From: Candidatus Campbellbacteria bacterium CG10_big_fil_rev_8_21_14_0_10_35_52
GTDB lineage: Bacteria > Patescibacteriota > Minisyncoccia > Phycocordibacterales > UBA2163
Assembly (NCBI GenBank): GCA_002778715.1
Contig: PFAA01000031.1
Location: 20,368-26,946, forward strand
Length of the DNA stretch: 6,579 nucleotides
Direction of reading: 5' to 3'
In this document: positions 1 to 5,616 of the stretch, piece by piece
Layout of the letters: every line of letters starts with the position of its first letter
Position numbering within the stretch: position 1 is the stretch's first letter
The notes under the pieces: model-generated
What the model was told of the DNA's origin: nothing
Database searches by the model: none
What the model saw: the letters and a program-made list of their open reading frames with translations, nothing else
Made by a program: the position numbers and the translations under genes

Positions 1-559
1 GATTTTTCTTTCCTTCAAGTCCTTCTTTTAATTCGGCGAGTCGTTTAATATCATCCACTATTGTTATTTGAAATTGCCGCAATGTTTCTATTTGGTCAAG
101 AAGTTCTGATAAATTATCGTTTGATAAAATAATTTCAACAAGAGAGTTTGATTCCGCTTCATTTATCGCGCGAAGTGTTTTTGCTGTGGCTTTTTTATTT
201 TTATCAATTTTTTCTTTTTTTTCTCCAATACCAAAAGAAAGTTCTTCTATTTGCAAATTTGCTGAATCTATTTTGTTTTGCGTTAATTTGATGTTCGTTG
301 AAATTTTCTGTCGCGATATTTCAAGAATTTTTACTTCATTTGTAAGTGTTTGTTTTTCTTTTCCCACAATATCAAGGTCTTTTTGGTATTGCTCAATTTC
401 TTTTTCAAGTTCTTCTATTTTTATATTTCTGTCAGATATGCGATTTTTTAGTTCGTCTATAATAGATGCTCGTGTATTATTTGCAGTAAAAATAAAAAAT
501 CCAATGATTACAAAAATAATAACTGTTATTAAAAATAGATGGTCAATTTTTTTTAGCAT
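1..559 (-). CDS. EnvC/PcsB-like murein hydrolase activator, N-terminal part (runs off left edge)
   Basis: This frame is open from an ATG at 559-557 to the window edge, giving 186 codons with no stop; the C-terminus lies outside. Residues 1 to about 25 form a basic start (MLKKID) plus one hydrophobic segment ending GFFIFT, which reads as an uncleaved anchor or signal peptide. Residues from about 30 to the edge are almost all heptad-like charged helix (for example IEELEKEIEQYQKDL), which reads as coiled coil. The stretch SLVEIILSNDNLSELLDQIETLRQFQ, near residues 134-160, resembles the hairpin region of EnvC/PcsB-type proteins, where a small helical element interrupts the coiled coil. In that family an M23 (LytM) or CHAP domain normally follows; it would lie beyond the edge and cannot be confirmed. 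The expected role is to activate or perform septal peptidoglycan cleavage outside the membrane. No ribosome binding site precedes the ATG, and a promoter abuts it. The N-terminus is strikingly similar to that of FtsW in this window. Codons are strongly AT-rich. Confidence 0.8.
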   Translation of the reverse strand, partial: MLKKIDHLFLITVIIFVIIGFFIFTANNTRASIIDELKNRISDRNIKIEELEKEIEQYQKDLDIVGKEKQTLTNEVKILEISRQKISTNIKLTQNKIDSANLQIEELSFGIGEKKEKIDKNKKATAKTLRAINEAESNSLVEIILSNDNLSELLDQIETLRQFQITIVDDIKRLAELKEGLEGKKN

Positions 560-565
560 AAAACC

Positions 566-574
566 ATTATATCA
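566..574 (-). promoter_or_regulatory. Extended -10 promoter of the EnvC-like gene
   Basis: On the minus strand the sequence TGATATAAT is a consensus -10 hexamer (TATAAT, 571-566) with the TGn extension. There is no good -35 at 16-18 bases, which extended -10 promoters tolerate. The ATG begins 7 bases after the hexamer. Initiation at the usual distance would therefore fall on or beside the A of the start codon, giving a leaderless mRNA. This is inferred from spacing only. Confidence 0.6.
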
Positions 575-699
575 AAAAAATTTACCAACAAGCGGTTTTT
601 TGTTTTTTTTATAGAAGTTTATGAAAATTATATGAAAGTCAGATTTCCATATTTTAATAGTGCCTGTCCTCATTCATACTTCACCCATTTACTCCTGTG

Positions 700-733
700 A
701 ATAAATAAAATATCAAGGTTAAACCTTGATATT
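700..733 (-). terminator. Hairpin terminator after the M15 peptidase gene
   Basis: An 11-base perfect inverted repeat, arms AATATCAAGGT and ACCTTGATATT, has a 3-base loop (709-733). On the minus strand it is followed by the T-rich run TTTATTTAT (708-700). It lies 30 bases beyond the stop codon of the M15 gene and before the promoter of the next gene, where a terminator for the ftsW-murG-gltX-peptidase block is expected. The stem is AT-rich and the T tract is interrupted, so termination may be moderate. Confidence 0.65.
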
Positions 734-762
734 AAAGATTGTGATTTTGCGTGATTAAACCG

Positions 763-1452
763 TTAATTTTTTTCAAACCGCCAATGCCACGGCTCAAACA
801 TTACGCCAAATTTATTATCTTTGGGATAAGAAAGCGAGAAACCAAATTTTTTAGCGTATTGCAAAAGCCAAGCATATTCTTTGGTTTTATTAAAATCTTT
901 AATATTTTTTATACCATTCTCCGGCGCAACATCTATGGCTTGTCGCAAAGAATAACCATGCTCGCTACAGCCAGGTAGTGTCAAACGCCATAAGGTTTTT
1001 TTTACATTCCATTTATTTTCAAAAAATGTGATAAATAAAATCACTGCTTGATACGCCGGAGAACGGTAACCGGAAGTTATATTAATTGATTTGCCTAAAT
1101 CTTTCCGCATCGCTTTTTTTATTTTAAGAAACGCCGTAAAAACAAGTTTTGGCAGATATTGAGTTTTTACCTTTATTATTTTTTTGTTATTAGCTGAAAA
1201 ATATGTCTGGTTGGCAATCGCGACTAAATTCTTTGGTATGGGTCTAATGCCGTAAAAAACAGTATGCTTTTTACCATAATCCTTAGGTTCAACCGAACAA
1301 ACTTTATCAATTAATTTTTTTTCTTCTCTGCTTAAAAAAGCATACAGGTCATTAAATGAAATCAACTGCGCGTGGAAATCTTGTTTTAACTTTAACAGTT
1401 TTTTATAAAGCTCTGCACCGATGTATTTCTCTATAATAGAAAAATATAACAT
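763..1452 (-). CDS. M15-family (VanY-like) D-alanyl-D-alanine carboxypeptidase domain protein
   Basis: This 229-residue protein carries the M15B/VanY metal-site motifs. SGYRSPAYQ is at residues 127-135. SEHGYSLRQAIDVA has zinc ligands H165 and D174. EPWHWRF at 220-226 supplies catalytic E220 and the third ligand H223. The family cleaves the terminal D-Ala of peptidoglycan stem peptides, or related peptides, in a zinc-dependent way. Two things are unusual. Eight residues separate H165 and D174, against six in the classic SxHxxGxAxD motif. The N-terminus (MLYFSIIEKYIG) shows no signal peptide or membrane anchor, although the usual substrate is outside the membrane. The 120 or so N-terminal residues are not recognised; they are lysine-rich and mostly helical in appearance. 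The start is the first in-frame ATG after an upstream in-frame TAG (1473-1471). A short non-ATG extension is possible but would still add no signal. The gene follows gltX by 62 bases, which contain a good promoter, so it is probably transcribed both alone and by read-through. Confidence 0.85.
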   Translation of the reverse strand: MLYFSIIEKYIGAELYKKLLKLKQDFHAQLISFNDLYAFLSREEKKLIDKVCSVEPKDYGKKHTVFYGIRPIPKNLVAIANQTYFSANNKKIIKVKTQYLPKLVFTAFLKIKKAMRKDLGKSINITSGYRSPAYQAVILFITFFENKWNVKKTLWRLTLPGCSEHGYSLRQAIDVAPENGIKNIKDFNKTKEYAWLLQYAKKFGFSLSYPKDNKFGVMFEPWHWRFEKN

Positions 1453-1462
1453 GACATAAAAA

Positions 1463-1491
1463 TAATATCCTAATAAAAATTTTCTTTCAAG
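1463..1491 (-). promoter_or_regulatory. Sigma70-type promoter for the M15 peptidase gene
   Basis: On the minus strand TTGAAA (1491-1486) and TATTAT (1468-1463) are separated by exactly 17 bases in the gltX-peptidase gap. This is the best -35/-10 pair in the window. The predicted transcript starts only about 3-5 bases before the ATG at 1452, so the mRNA would have essentially no leader and no ribosome binding site. Confidence 0.65.
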
Positions 1492-1514
1492 TTTTTATAT
1501 CCTTGACATTTGGA

Positions 1515-2864
1515 CTACGCGATTTTATTTATTGCATTGTGTAAACGAGAAATCGTTTCTTTTTTCTCCAACGCTTCTGTGAGCTTAAACGGGTCTGGAG
1601 ATTTATCTTTTCCTGAAAGCGCGTAACGCATAGGCCAAAGCACCGAACCTCTTCCCTCTTTTTCCGCGAAATCCCATATTGATTTTTTTATTTCATCTGA
1701 ATTGAATTTATTATCGGAAATATTTTCAAGAAAATTTATAATTTTAAGCAAATTTTTCGCGACTATATTTAAATCAGTATCCGTCTTCCAAAGCAAATTT
1801 TTTGTTTCGTATTTTGGCTGTTTAAAATAATAATCCAAATCCCCTTCCTTCGTAATTTTTAAGATATCGCTCCATATATTTATCCGTTCTTTTATTATAG
1901 GAATAATTTTTTTAAGAATTTTATCATTGTATTCACTCATATTTAAAATATTTTCAGGCAGATTTTGCTTAATATTTTTAAATATTTCTTCTTCTGACAT
2001 TTTTTTTATATATTCTCTATTAAACCAATTGAGTTTTTCTATATCAAAAATCGCGCCGCCTTTTTGTATATTTTCAAGATTAAATTCCTCTACAAGTTTA
2101 TTCATAGCAAACAATTCATTATTTGTGCCGGGGTTCCAGCCAAGCAGAGCTATATAATTGATTAAAGCATCCGAAATATACCCTTTTTGACGATATTCGC
2201 TTATGGATGTAGCATTACCTCGTTTTGACATTTTTGACCTATTTGGAGCCAAAATAAGCGGAATATGAGCATATTTGGGTCTATCTATTTCCAACGCTTC
2301 TTGTATGAGGATTTGGCGAGGAGTATTTGAAATATGGTCTTCTCCTCTGATTATATGACTAATTTCCATTTCATAATCGTCCACGACGACGGCTAAATGA
2401 TAAAGTGGGTCATTTATTGTTTTTGCTATAACAAAATCACCGAGTTCCGTGGTATCAAACTCAATTTTACCGCGAATTATATCGTCAAATTCTACTTTTC
2501 TATTCGGATTTTTTAATCGCACGACTTCAACTTGTTTTCCAGTTTCTATTTTACTTTCTTCTTTTGAAAGATACGCTTTACCATTTTTAAGTAATTTTTC
2601 AATATATTTTTTATATACATCGGTTCTTTCCGACTGCCGATATAGATTATCATTATCCAAACCAAGCCATTTTAATCCTTCTAAAATATCGTCTTCAAAT
2701 TCTTTTTTGCTTCGCTGTTTATCAGTATCTTCAATACGAATAATAAACTTGCCATTATTTTGTCGCGCAAAAAGATAATTAAACAAAGCACTCCGCGCCG
2801 TGCCTATATGCAAATTGCCCGACGGAGAAGGAGCTATTCTTGTTATTATTTGATTTTTCTTCAT
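1515..2864 (-). CDS. gltX: Glutamyl-tRNA synthetase (possibly non-discriminating)
   Basis: This 449-residue class Ic synthetase charges tRNA-Glu with glutamate in the cytoplasm. The N-terminal Rossmann fold starts RIAPSPSGNLHIGTAR, with the HIGH-type motif HIGT at residues 19-22. RIEDTD follows at 43-48. IIRGEDHISNTP is near 171-182, and the KMSKR loop is at 211-215, followed by LLGWNPG (240-246). The C-terminal helical anticodon-binding part ends with the family signature GRGSVLWPMRYALSG...SP...LEKKETISRL. The length is near the family norm of about 460-500, slightly short. The protein contains no cysteine, so it lacks the zinc-binding CxC-type cluster seen in E. coli GluRS. Whether it also glutamylates tRNA-Gln cannot be read from the sequence by eye; it would do so if GlnRS is absent. 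Its ATG lies 5 bases after the murG stop, so the two are very probably co-transcribed. No Shine-Dalgarno is visible. It stops with TAG. Confidence 0.97.
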   Translation of the reverse strand: MKKNQIITRIAPSPSGNLHIGTARSALFNYLFARQNNGKFIIRIEDTDKQRSKKEFEDDILEGLKWLGLDNDNLYRQSERTDVYKKYIEKLLKNGKAYLSKEESKIETGKQVEVVRLKNPNRKVEFDDIIRGKIEFDTTELGDFVIAKTINDPLYHLAVVVDDYEMEISHIIRGEDHISNTPRQILIQEALEIDRPKYAHIPLILAPNRSKMSKRGNATSISEYRQKGYISDALINYIALLGWNPGTNNELFAMNKLVEEFNLENIQKGGAIFDIEKLNWFNREYIKKMSEEEIFKNIKQNLPENILNMSEYNDKILKKIIPIIKERINIWSDILKITKEGDLDYYFKQPKYETKNLLWKTDTDLNIVAKNLLKIINFLENISDNKFNSDEIKKSIWDFAEKEGRGSVLWPMRYALSGKDKSPDPFKLTEALEKKETISRLHNAINKIA

Positions 2865-2869
2865 ATTTT

Positions 2870-4000
2870 TTACTTTTCGTGTCTTAATGCCAATGCCATA
2901 ATTCCTTCAGCGATTTTACGTGTCGCATTCGGCTTTGAAAAATTTTCTGCTCCCTTTTTCATTCTCTCTTTAATCGTATTGTCTCCCATAATTCTGTCAA
3001 TTTCTGAAATAAGAAGATTTGGAGAAAGATTTATTTCTTCAATCACAACGCACGCTCCGGCTCTTTCATACGCAAAAGCGTTTTTTCTTTGGTGGTCTCC
3101 GTTTGAGTCCGTTATCGGAATAATTATACTCGGAATTTTCCATATGGCTATTTCAAAAATCGCGGACGCGCCCGCTCTTGAGAGCGCGATATTCGCCGCT
3201 CCCGCCGACATACGCATAGCAAGCGTGTTCAGATAGCCAAATGTTTTATATCTATGACTATTTTTTGAATTTTCAAGAATAATTTGCGCAGTTGATTTAA
3301 TCTCTTCAAAATTTTTTTTCCCCGTCTGATGAATAATCTGATATTTTTCAACAAGCATCGGAAGAGCTTCCATAATGGTATTATTTATTTTTTGCGAACC
3401 CTGTGACCCGCCTATAATCAAAATTGTTGGAATTTCTTTTTCAAGTTTTAGAAATTCATAAGCGCCTTCATAAGCGATGTGATATATATCTTTTCTTACT
3501 GGATTACCGGTGTATGCAACTTTATCTTTATCAAAATATTCTATTGCTTCTGGAAATGATACAGCGATTTTTTTCGCAAACTTCCCCGCCCATAAATTAG
3601 TTCTTCCCGGCGCGGCGTCTGATTCATGGATAATGACAGGTATATGAAAAAATTTAGCGGCAAATACCGTTGGAAAACTCGCGTATCCTCCTTTGCTGAA
3701 AACGACATCTGGATAAATCATAAAAATTTGAAATATTGTTTTTACTATGCCGATTCCTGTTTTAAATATGTCAAAAAAATTCAATACGGAAAAATATCGG
3801 CGTATTTTTCCCGCTGGACTTTTTTTGAACTTTATATTATTTTCATAAAGAGCTCTCGCGTCAAACGGAGTGGGAGCTATATAATACAACTTTGGTTCAA
3901 GAAGTTTATTTTCTTTTATAATAGCTCTTATTTCTTCGGCAATTGCTATTATCGGATAAAAATGTCCACCCGTTCCACCGCCTGTAAATACAATTTTCAT
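2870..4000 (-). CDS. murG: MurG, UDP-GlcNAc:lipid I N-acetylglucosaminyltransferase
   Basis: This 376-residue GT28-family (GT-B fold) enzyme transfers GlcNAc from UDP-GlcNAc to undecaprenyl-pyrophosphoryl-MurNAc-pentapeptide, making lipid II on the inner face of the membrane. The N-domain glycine loop GGGTGGHFYP is at residues 7-16, with the catalytic-loop histidine H13. The second conserved block, IIHESDAAPGRTN, is at 123-135, and TGNPVRKD at 164-171. The C-domain glycine loop IIGGSQGSQKIN is at 195-206. The UDP-GlcNAc-binding segment SRAGASAIFE is at 274-283, and the DHQRKNA block near 302-308. All family motifs are present and the length is typical (about 355-380). It lies 69 bases after the ftsW stop and 5 bases before gltX, matching the ftsW-murG order of division and cell-wall clusters. 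The ATG immediately starts the conserved MKIVFTGGGTGG block, so the start is secure, although no ribosome binding site is visible. Confidence 0.97.
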   Translation of the reverse strand: MKIVFTGGGTGGHFYPIIAIAEEIRAIIKENKLLEPKLYYIAPTPFDARALYENNIKFKKSPAGKIRRYFSVLNFFDIFKTGIGIVKTIFQIFMIYPDVVFSKGGYASFPTVFAAKFFHIPVIIHESDAAPGRTNLWAGKFAKKIAVSFPEAIEYFDKDKVAYTGNPVRKDIYHIAYEGAYEFLKLEKEIPTILIIGGSQGSQKINNTIMEALPMLVEKYQIIHQTGKKNFEEIKSTAQIILENSKNSHRYKTFGYLNTLAMRMSAGAANIALSRAGASAIFEIAIWKIPSIIIPITDSNGDHQRKNAFAYERAGACVVIEEINLSPNLLISEIDRIMGDNTIKERMKKGAENFSKPNATRKIAEGIMALALRHEK

Positions 4001-4067
4001 AAAATAAATAAATTATCGCGAATTAAATAATACATAATGTAAATAAATACGATTTTGAATAATATTA

Positions 4068-5159
4068 TTATGTTTTTCTAAACTTTGAAATATTAAGTAT
4101 AATCCCTATTTCCGCAAGCGCAAATAAAAGCGCGCTTCCGCCATGGCTTACAAATAAAAGAGGCAGTCCCGTGAGAGGCATTACTCCAAGCATTGAACCA
4201 ATATTCATAAATGACTGCGATATTATAAGTATAACAATTCCGACCGTAAACAGTCTACCAAAACTGTCAGGCGCTTTCGCGGCAATTTTAAGTCCTCTAA
4301 AAGCGAGAAATAAAAATAGCGTTATAAGAAGAATGCTTCCTATAAATCCAAATTCTTCCGCCGCTACGGCAAAAATAGAATCTCCTATCGGCTCGGGTAA
4401 ATATTGAAATTTCTGCACACTTTGCCCGAAACCTCTTCCAAACCATTCTCCAGAGCCGATTGCAATCAGTGATTGTTTAATTTGCCAGCCGGCGCCAAGA
4501 GTATCGCTTGCAGGATTTATGAAAGTCAAAATTCGCGTTTTTATATACGGCTGGAAATTCGCGAGAATCGCCACGCCTGTAGCAGATATAATTCCAAGAA
4601 AAAATATGTCGCGCCATCTTGCTCCCGCTACTATAAACATAGCAAGCCCGGAGGCTAAAATCACAATAAATGTTCCCGTGTCTGGCTGAGAAAGCAATAT
4701 GCCGCCTGTAATCCCAAGTAAAATTATAAAAGGTATTATCCCGTGTCCGTATGTGTGTATTTTATCTTTTACATTAGTAAGCCATGCGGCAAAAAAAATG
4801 ACAAAACCGATTTTAAGCATTTCCGCCGGCTGAAATGTGATTATACCGAAGTTAATCCACCTTCGCGCGCCTCCAAATTCTATTGCAAGACCGGGAATAA
4901 ATACTAAAAGCGTCGTAAAAATTGACACTAAAAATATATAAAAAGCGTATTTTCTCCAAAATGTATACTTAATCCGCGTCATCGCAAGCATAGCAAGCAA
5001 ACCTAAAAAAATACCCAAGAAAAATTGGTTAAACGCAACCGATGAGAATCGCGCGCCATCTCGCGCTAAAAGTCCGAGAGACGCGGATGTGAAAATAAAA
5101 AAACCCGCCACGACTAAAATAATAACTGTTATTAAAAATGGTCTGTCAATTTTTCGCAT
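4068..5159 (-). CDS. ftsW: FtsW, septal peptidoglycan glycosyltransferase (SEDS family)
   Basis: This 363-residue polytopic membrane protein is a SEDS polymerase, which joins lipid II into glycan strands at the septum with a partner class B PBP. Hydrophobic segments run the whole length, consistent with about ten membrane passes. Family motifs in order: GGARRWINFG (96-105); FQPAEMLKI (109-117); SQPDTGT (157-163); GWQIKQSLIAIGSGEWFGRGFGQS (224-247 region); YLPEPIGDSIFAVAAEEFGFIG (253-274 region), where D260 matches the essential catalytic Asp of the SEDS extracytoplasmic loop; and PLTGLPLLFVSHGGSALL (328-345), with H339 where SYGGSS is more common. FtsW rather than RodA is inferred from the adjacent murG; the sequence alone does not settle it. 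The conserved N-terminus (RKIDRPFLITVII) supports the ATG at 5159. No Shine-Dalgarno precedes it. Its first 24 or so residues closely match the EnvC-like protein at 559-1. Confidence 0.95.
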   Translation of the reverse strand: MRKIDRPFLITVIILVVAGFFIFTSASLGLLARDGARFSSVAFNQFFLGIFLGLLAMLAMTRIKYTFWRKYAFYIFLVSIFTTLLVFIPGLAIEFGGARRWINFGIITFQPAEMLKIGFVIFFAAWLTNVKDKIHTYGHGIIPFIILLGITGGILLSQPDTGTFIVILASGLAMFIVAGARWRDIFFLGIISATGVAILANFQPYIKTRILTFINPASDTLGAGWQIKQSLIAIGSGEWFGRGFGQSVQKFQYLPEPIGDSIFAVAAEEFGFIGSILLITLFLFLAFRGLKIAAKAPDSFGRLFTVGIVILIISQSFMNIGSMLGVMPLTGLPLLFVSHGGSALLFALAEIGIILNISKFRKT

Positions 5160-5174
5160 ATTTTTATAGGAATT

Positions 5175-5180
5175 ATTATA
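5175..5180 (-). promoter_or_regulatory. -10 element upstream of ftsW
   Basis: A perfect TATAAT on the minus strand (5180-5175) is 15 bases before the ftsW ATG. No convincing -35 lies 16-18 bases upstream; that stretch is T-rich. Transcription would start about 8-9 bases before the ATG, too short for a Shine-Dalgarno leader. This would be the main promoter of ftsW-murG-gltX. Confidence 0.5.
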
Positions 5181-5206
5181 CTATAAAAAACAAACAAAAA
5201 ATCGCA

Positions 5207-5230
5207 ATATGCAAATTGTAATTAGCATAT
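5207..5230. promoter_or_regulatory. 24-base near-palindrome upstream of the ftsW promoter
   Basis: ATATGC at 5207-5212 is mirrored by GCATAT at 5225-5230, with AATT/AATT inside. Ten of the 12 base pairs match. The centre is about 50 bases before the predicted ftsW start site, a position typical of activator sites. No cognate regulator is in the window, so this is a candidate only. Confidence 0.3.
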
Positions 5231-5367
5231 CAATGTCCCGCCTTAATGCTCGCCTTGATATTCACTTGATAGTTAAAATGCCAAGAGATAAATTCCATTA
5301 ATATGGTAACTATCTTATGACTTCTTGTTTCGTAAAATCTTTTTTTCTTTTTTTCATATTATTACTA
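5231..5367. other. Non-coding AT-rich stretch with a short open-frame remnant
   Basis: No gene of plausible length is seen on either strand. The only coding-like trace is on the minus strand, 5357-5310: an ATG followed by 15 sense codons (MKKRKKDFTKQEVIR) and a TAG. It starts 11 bases from the edge of the perfect palindrome at 5368-5389. The lysine-rich start looks like the beginning of a real protein. It may be the stump of a decayed gene, but it is too short to prove this. Confidence 0.3.
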
Positions 5368-5389
5368 ATACTATCATATATGATAGTAT
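5368..5389. promoter_or_regulatory. Perfect 22-base palindrome, probable operator
   Basis: The half-site ATACTATCATA is followed directly by its exact complement, TATGATAGTAT, with no spacer. All 11 pairs match. This symmetry is typical of a dimeric regulator's operator. ATG codons follow it closely on both sides (5388-5390 on plus, 5357-5355 on minus), but only very short frames follow. The same element recurs in degenerate form at 5434-5455. Confidence 0.55.
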
Positions 5390-5401
5390 GTGGAAATTAA
5401 T

Positions 5402-5429
5402 TTGTATTATTTGTGGATAATTAGATAAT
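5402..5429 (+). promoter_or_regulatory. Possible plus-strand promoter between the two palindromes
   Basis: TTGTAT (5402-5407) and GATAAT (5424-5429) are 16 bases apart. The predicted start falls at about 5436, inside the second palindrome, an arrangement that would let a bound repressor block transcription. No real gene lies downstream on the plus strand, so this may be a relic. AT-rich DNA produces such matches by chance. Confidence 0.25.
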
Positions 5430-5433
5430 AAAA

Positions 5434-5455
5434 ACACTACTATATATGATAGTAT
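5434..5455. promoter_or_regulatory. Second, degenerate copy of the palindromic element
   Basis: The right half TATGATAGTAT is identical to that of the palindrome at 5368-5389. The left half differs at three of 11 positions (ACACTACTATA). The two centres are 66 bases apart, about six helical turns, so two dimers could lie on the same face of the DNA. The copy ends at an ATG (5454-5456) whose 27-codon frame runs into the hairpin repeat and is not considered a gene. Confidence 0.4.
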
Positions 5456-5456
5456 G

Positions 5457-5499
5457 AAAAGAAAAGGGTACCTGACCCCTGACCCTCTTTTCTTTTTTT
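5457..5499 (+). repeat. REP-like hairpin, copy 1, with terminator-like shape
   Basis: AAAAGAAAAGGG (5457-5468) pairs with CCCTCTTTTCTTTT (5483-5496), leaving one short bulge. The loop contains TACCTGACCCCTGA, and a T run extends to 5499. The core at 5462-5479 is identical over 18 bases to 5846-5863. GGGTACCTGACCCC-type hairpins resemble the dispersed REP elements mobilised by Y1 (RAYT) transposases; that family link is from memory and inference. The shape would also allow factor-independent termination on the plus strand. Confidence 0.5.
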
Positions 5500-5580
5500 G
5501 CTCGCTTGAAAATATTGTTCTCATATTCTTTTGTTAATTATTAATAAATTAATTCTAACAAAAGAAAACACCAGATTTTA

Positions 5581-5614
5581 GATATGCCTGTGTCCACTTT
5601 ATAGGGTACATATC
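5581..5614. repeat. Imperfect inverted repeat just past the tRNA-Gln 3' end
   Basis: GATATG at 5581-5586 mirrors CATATC at 5609-5614. Inside it, GTGTCC and GGGTAC can pair with wobbles around the loop ACTTTATA. It starts three bases beyond the tRNA CCA. It could be a processing or transcription-end hairpin for the tRNA, or the remnant end of an inserted element, since tRNA 3' ends are common insertion points. There is no T tract on the minus strand. Confidence 0.25.
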
Positions 5615-5616
5615 AC

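Noticed and set aside
186..614. 142-codon plus-strand frame rich in Phe, Ser and Ile
   Set aside because: It is antisense to the EnvC-like gene and its Phe/Ser-rich composition is the reverse image of Lys/Glu codons. No family resemblance.
2760..3236. 158-codon plus-strand frame across the gltX-murG junction, and the 134-codon frame at 3626-4030
   Set aside because: Both are antisense to well-supported murG and gltX sequence and show no domain features.
5368..5455. CRISPR-like repeat pair
   Set aside because: Only two copies, one degenerate, AT-rich and palindromic, with no spacer series and no cas genes; an operator pair fits better.
5454..5537. 27-codon plus-strand frame starting at the end of the second palindrome
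   Set aside because: It runs through the hairpin repeat (KGYLTPDPLFFF comes from the repeat itself), so it is probably chance, though a relic start cannot be excluded.
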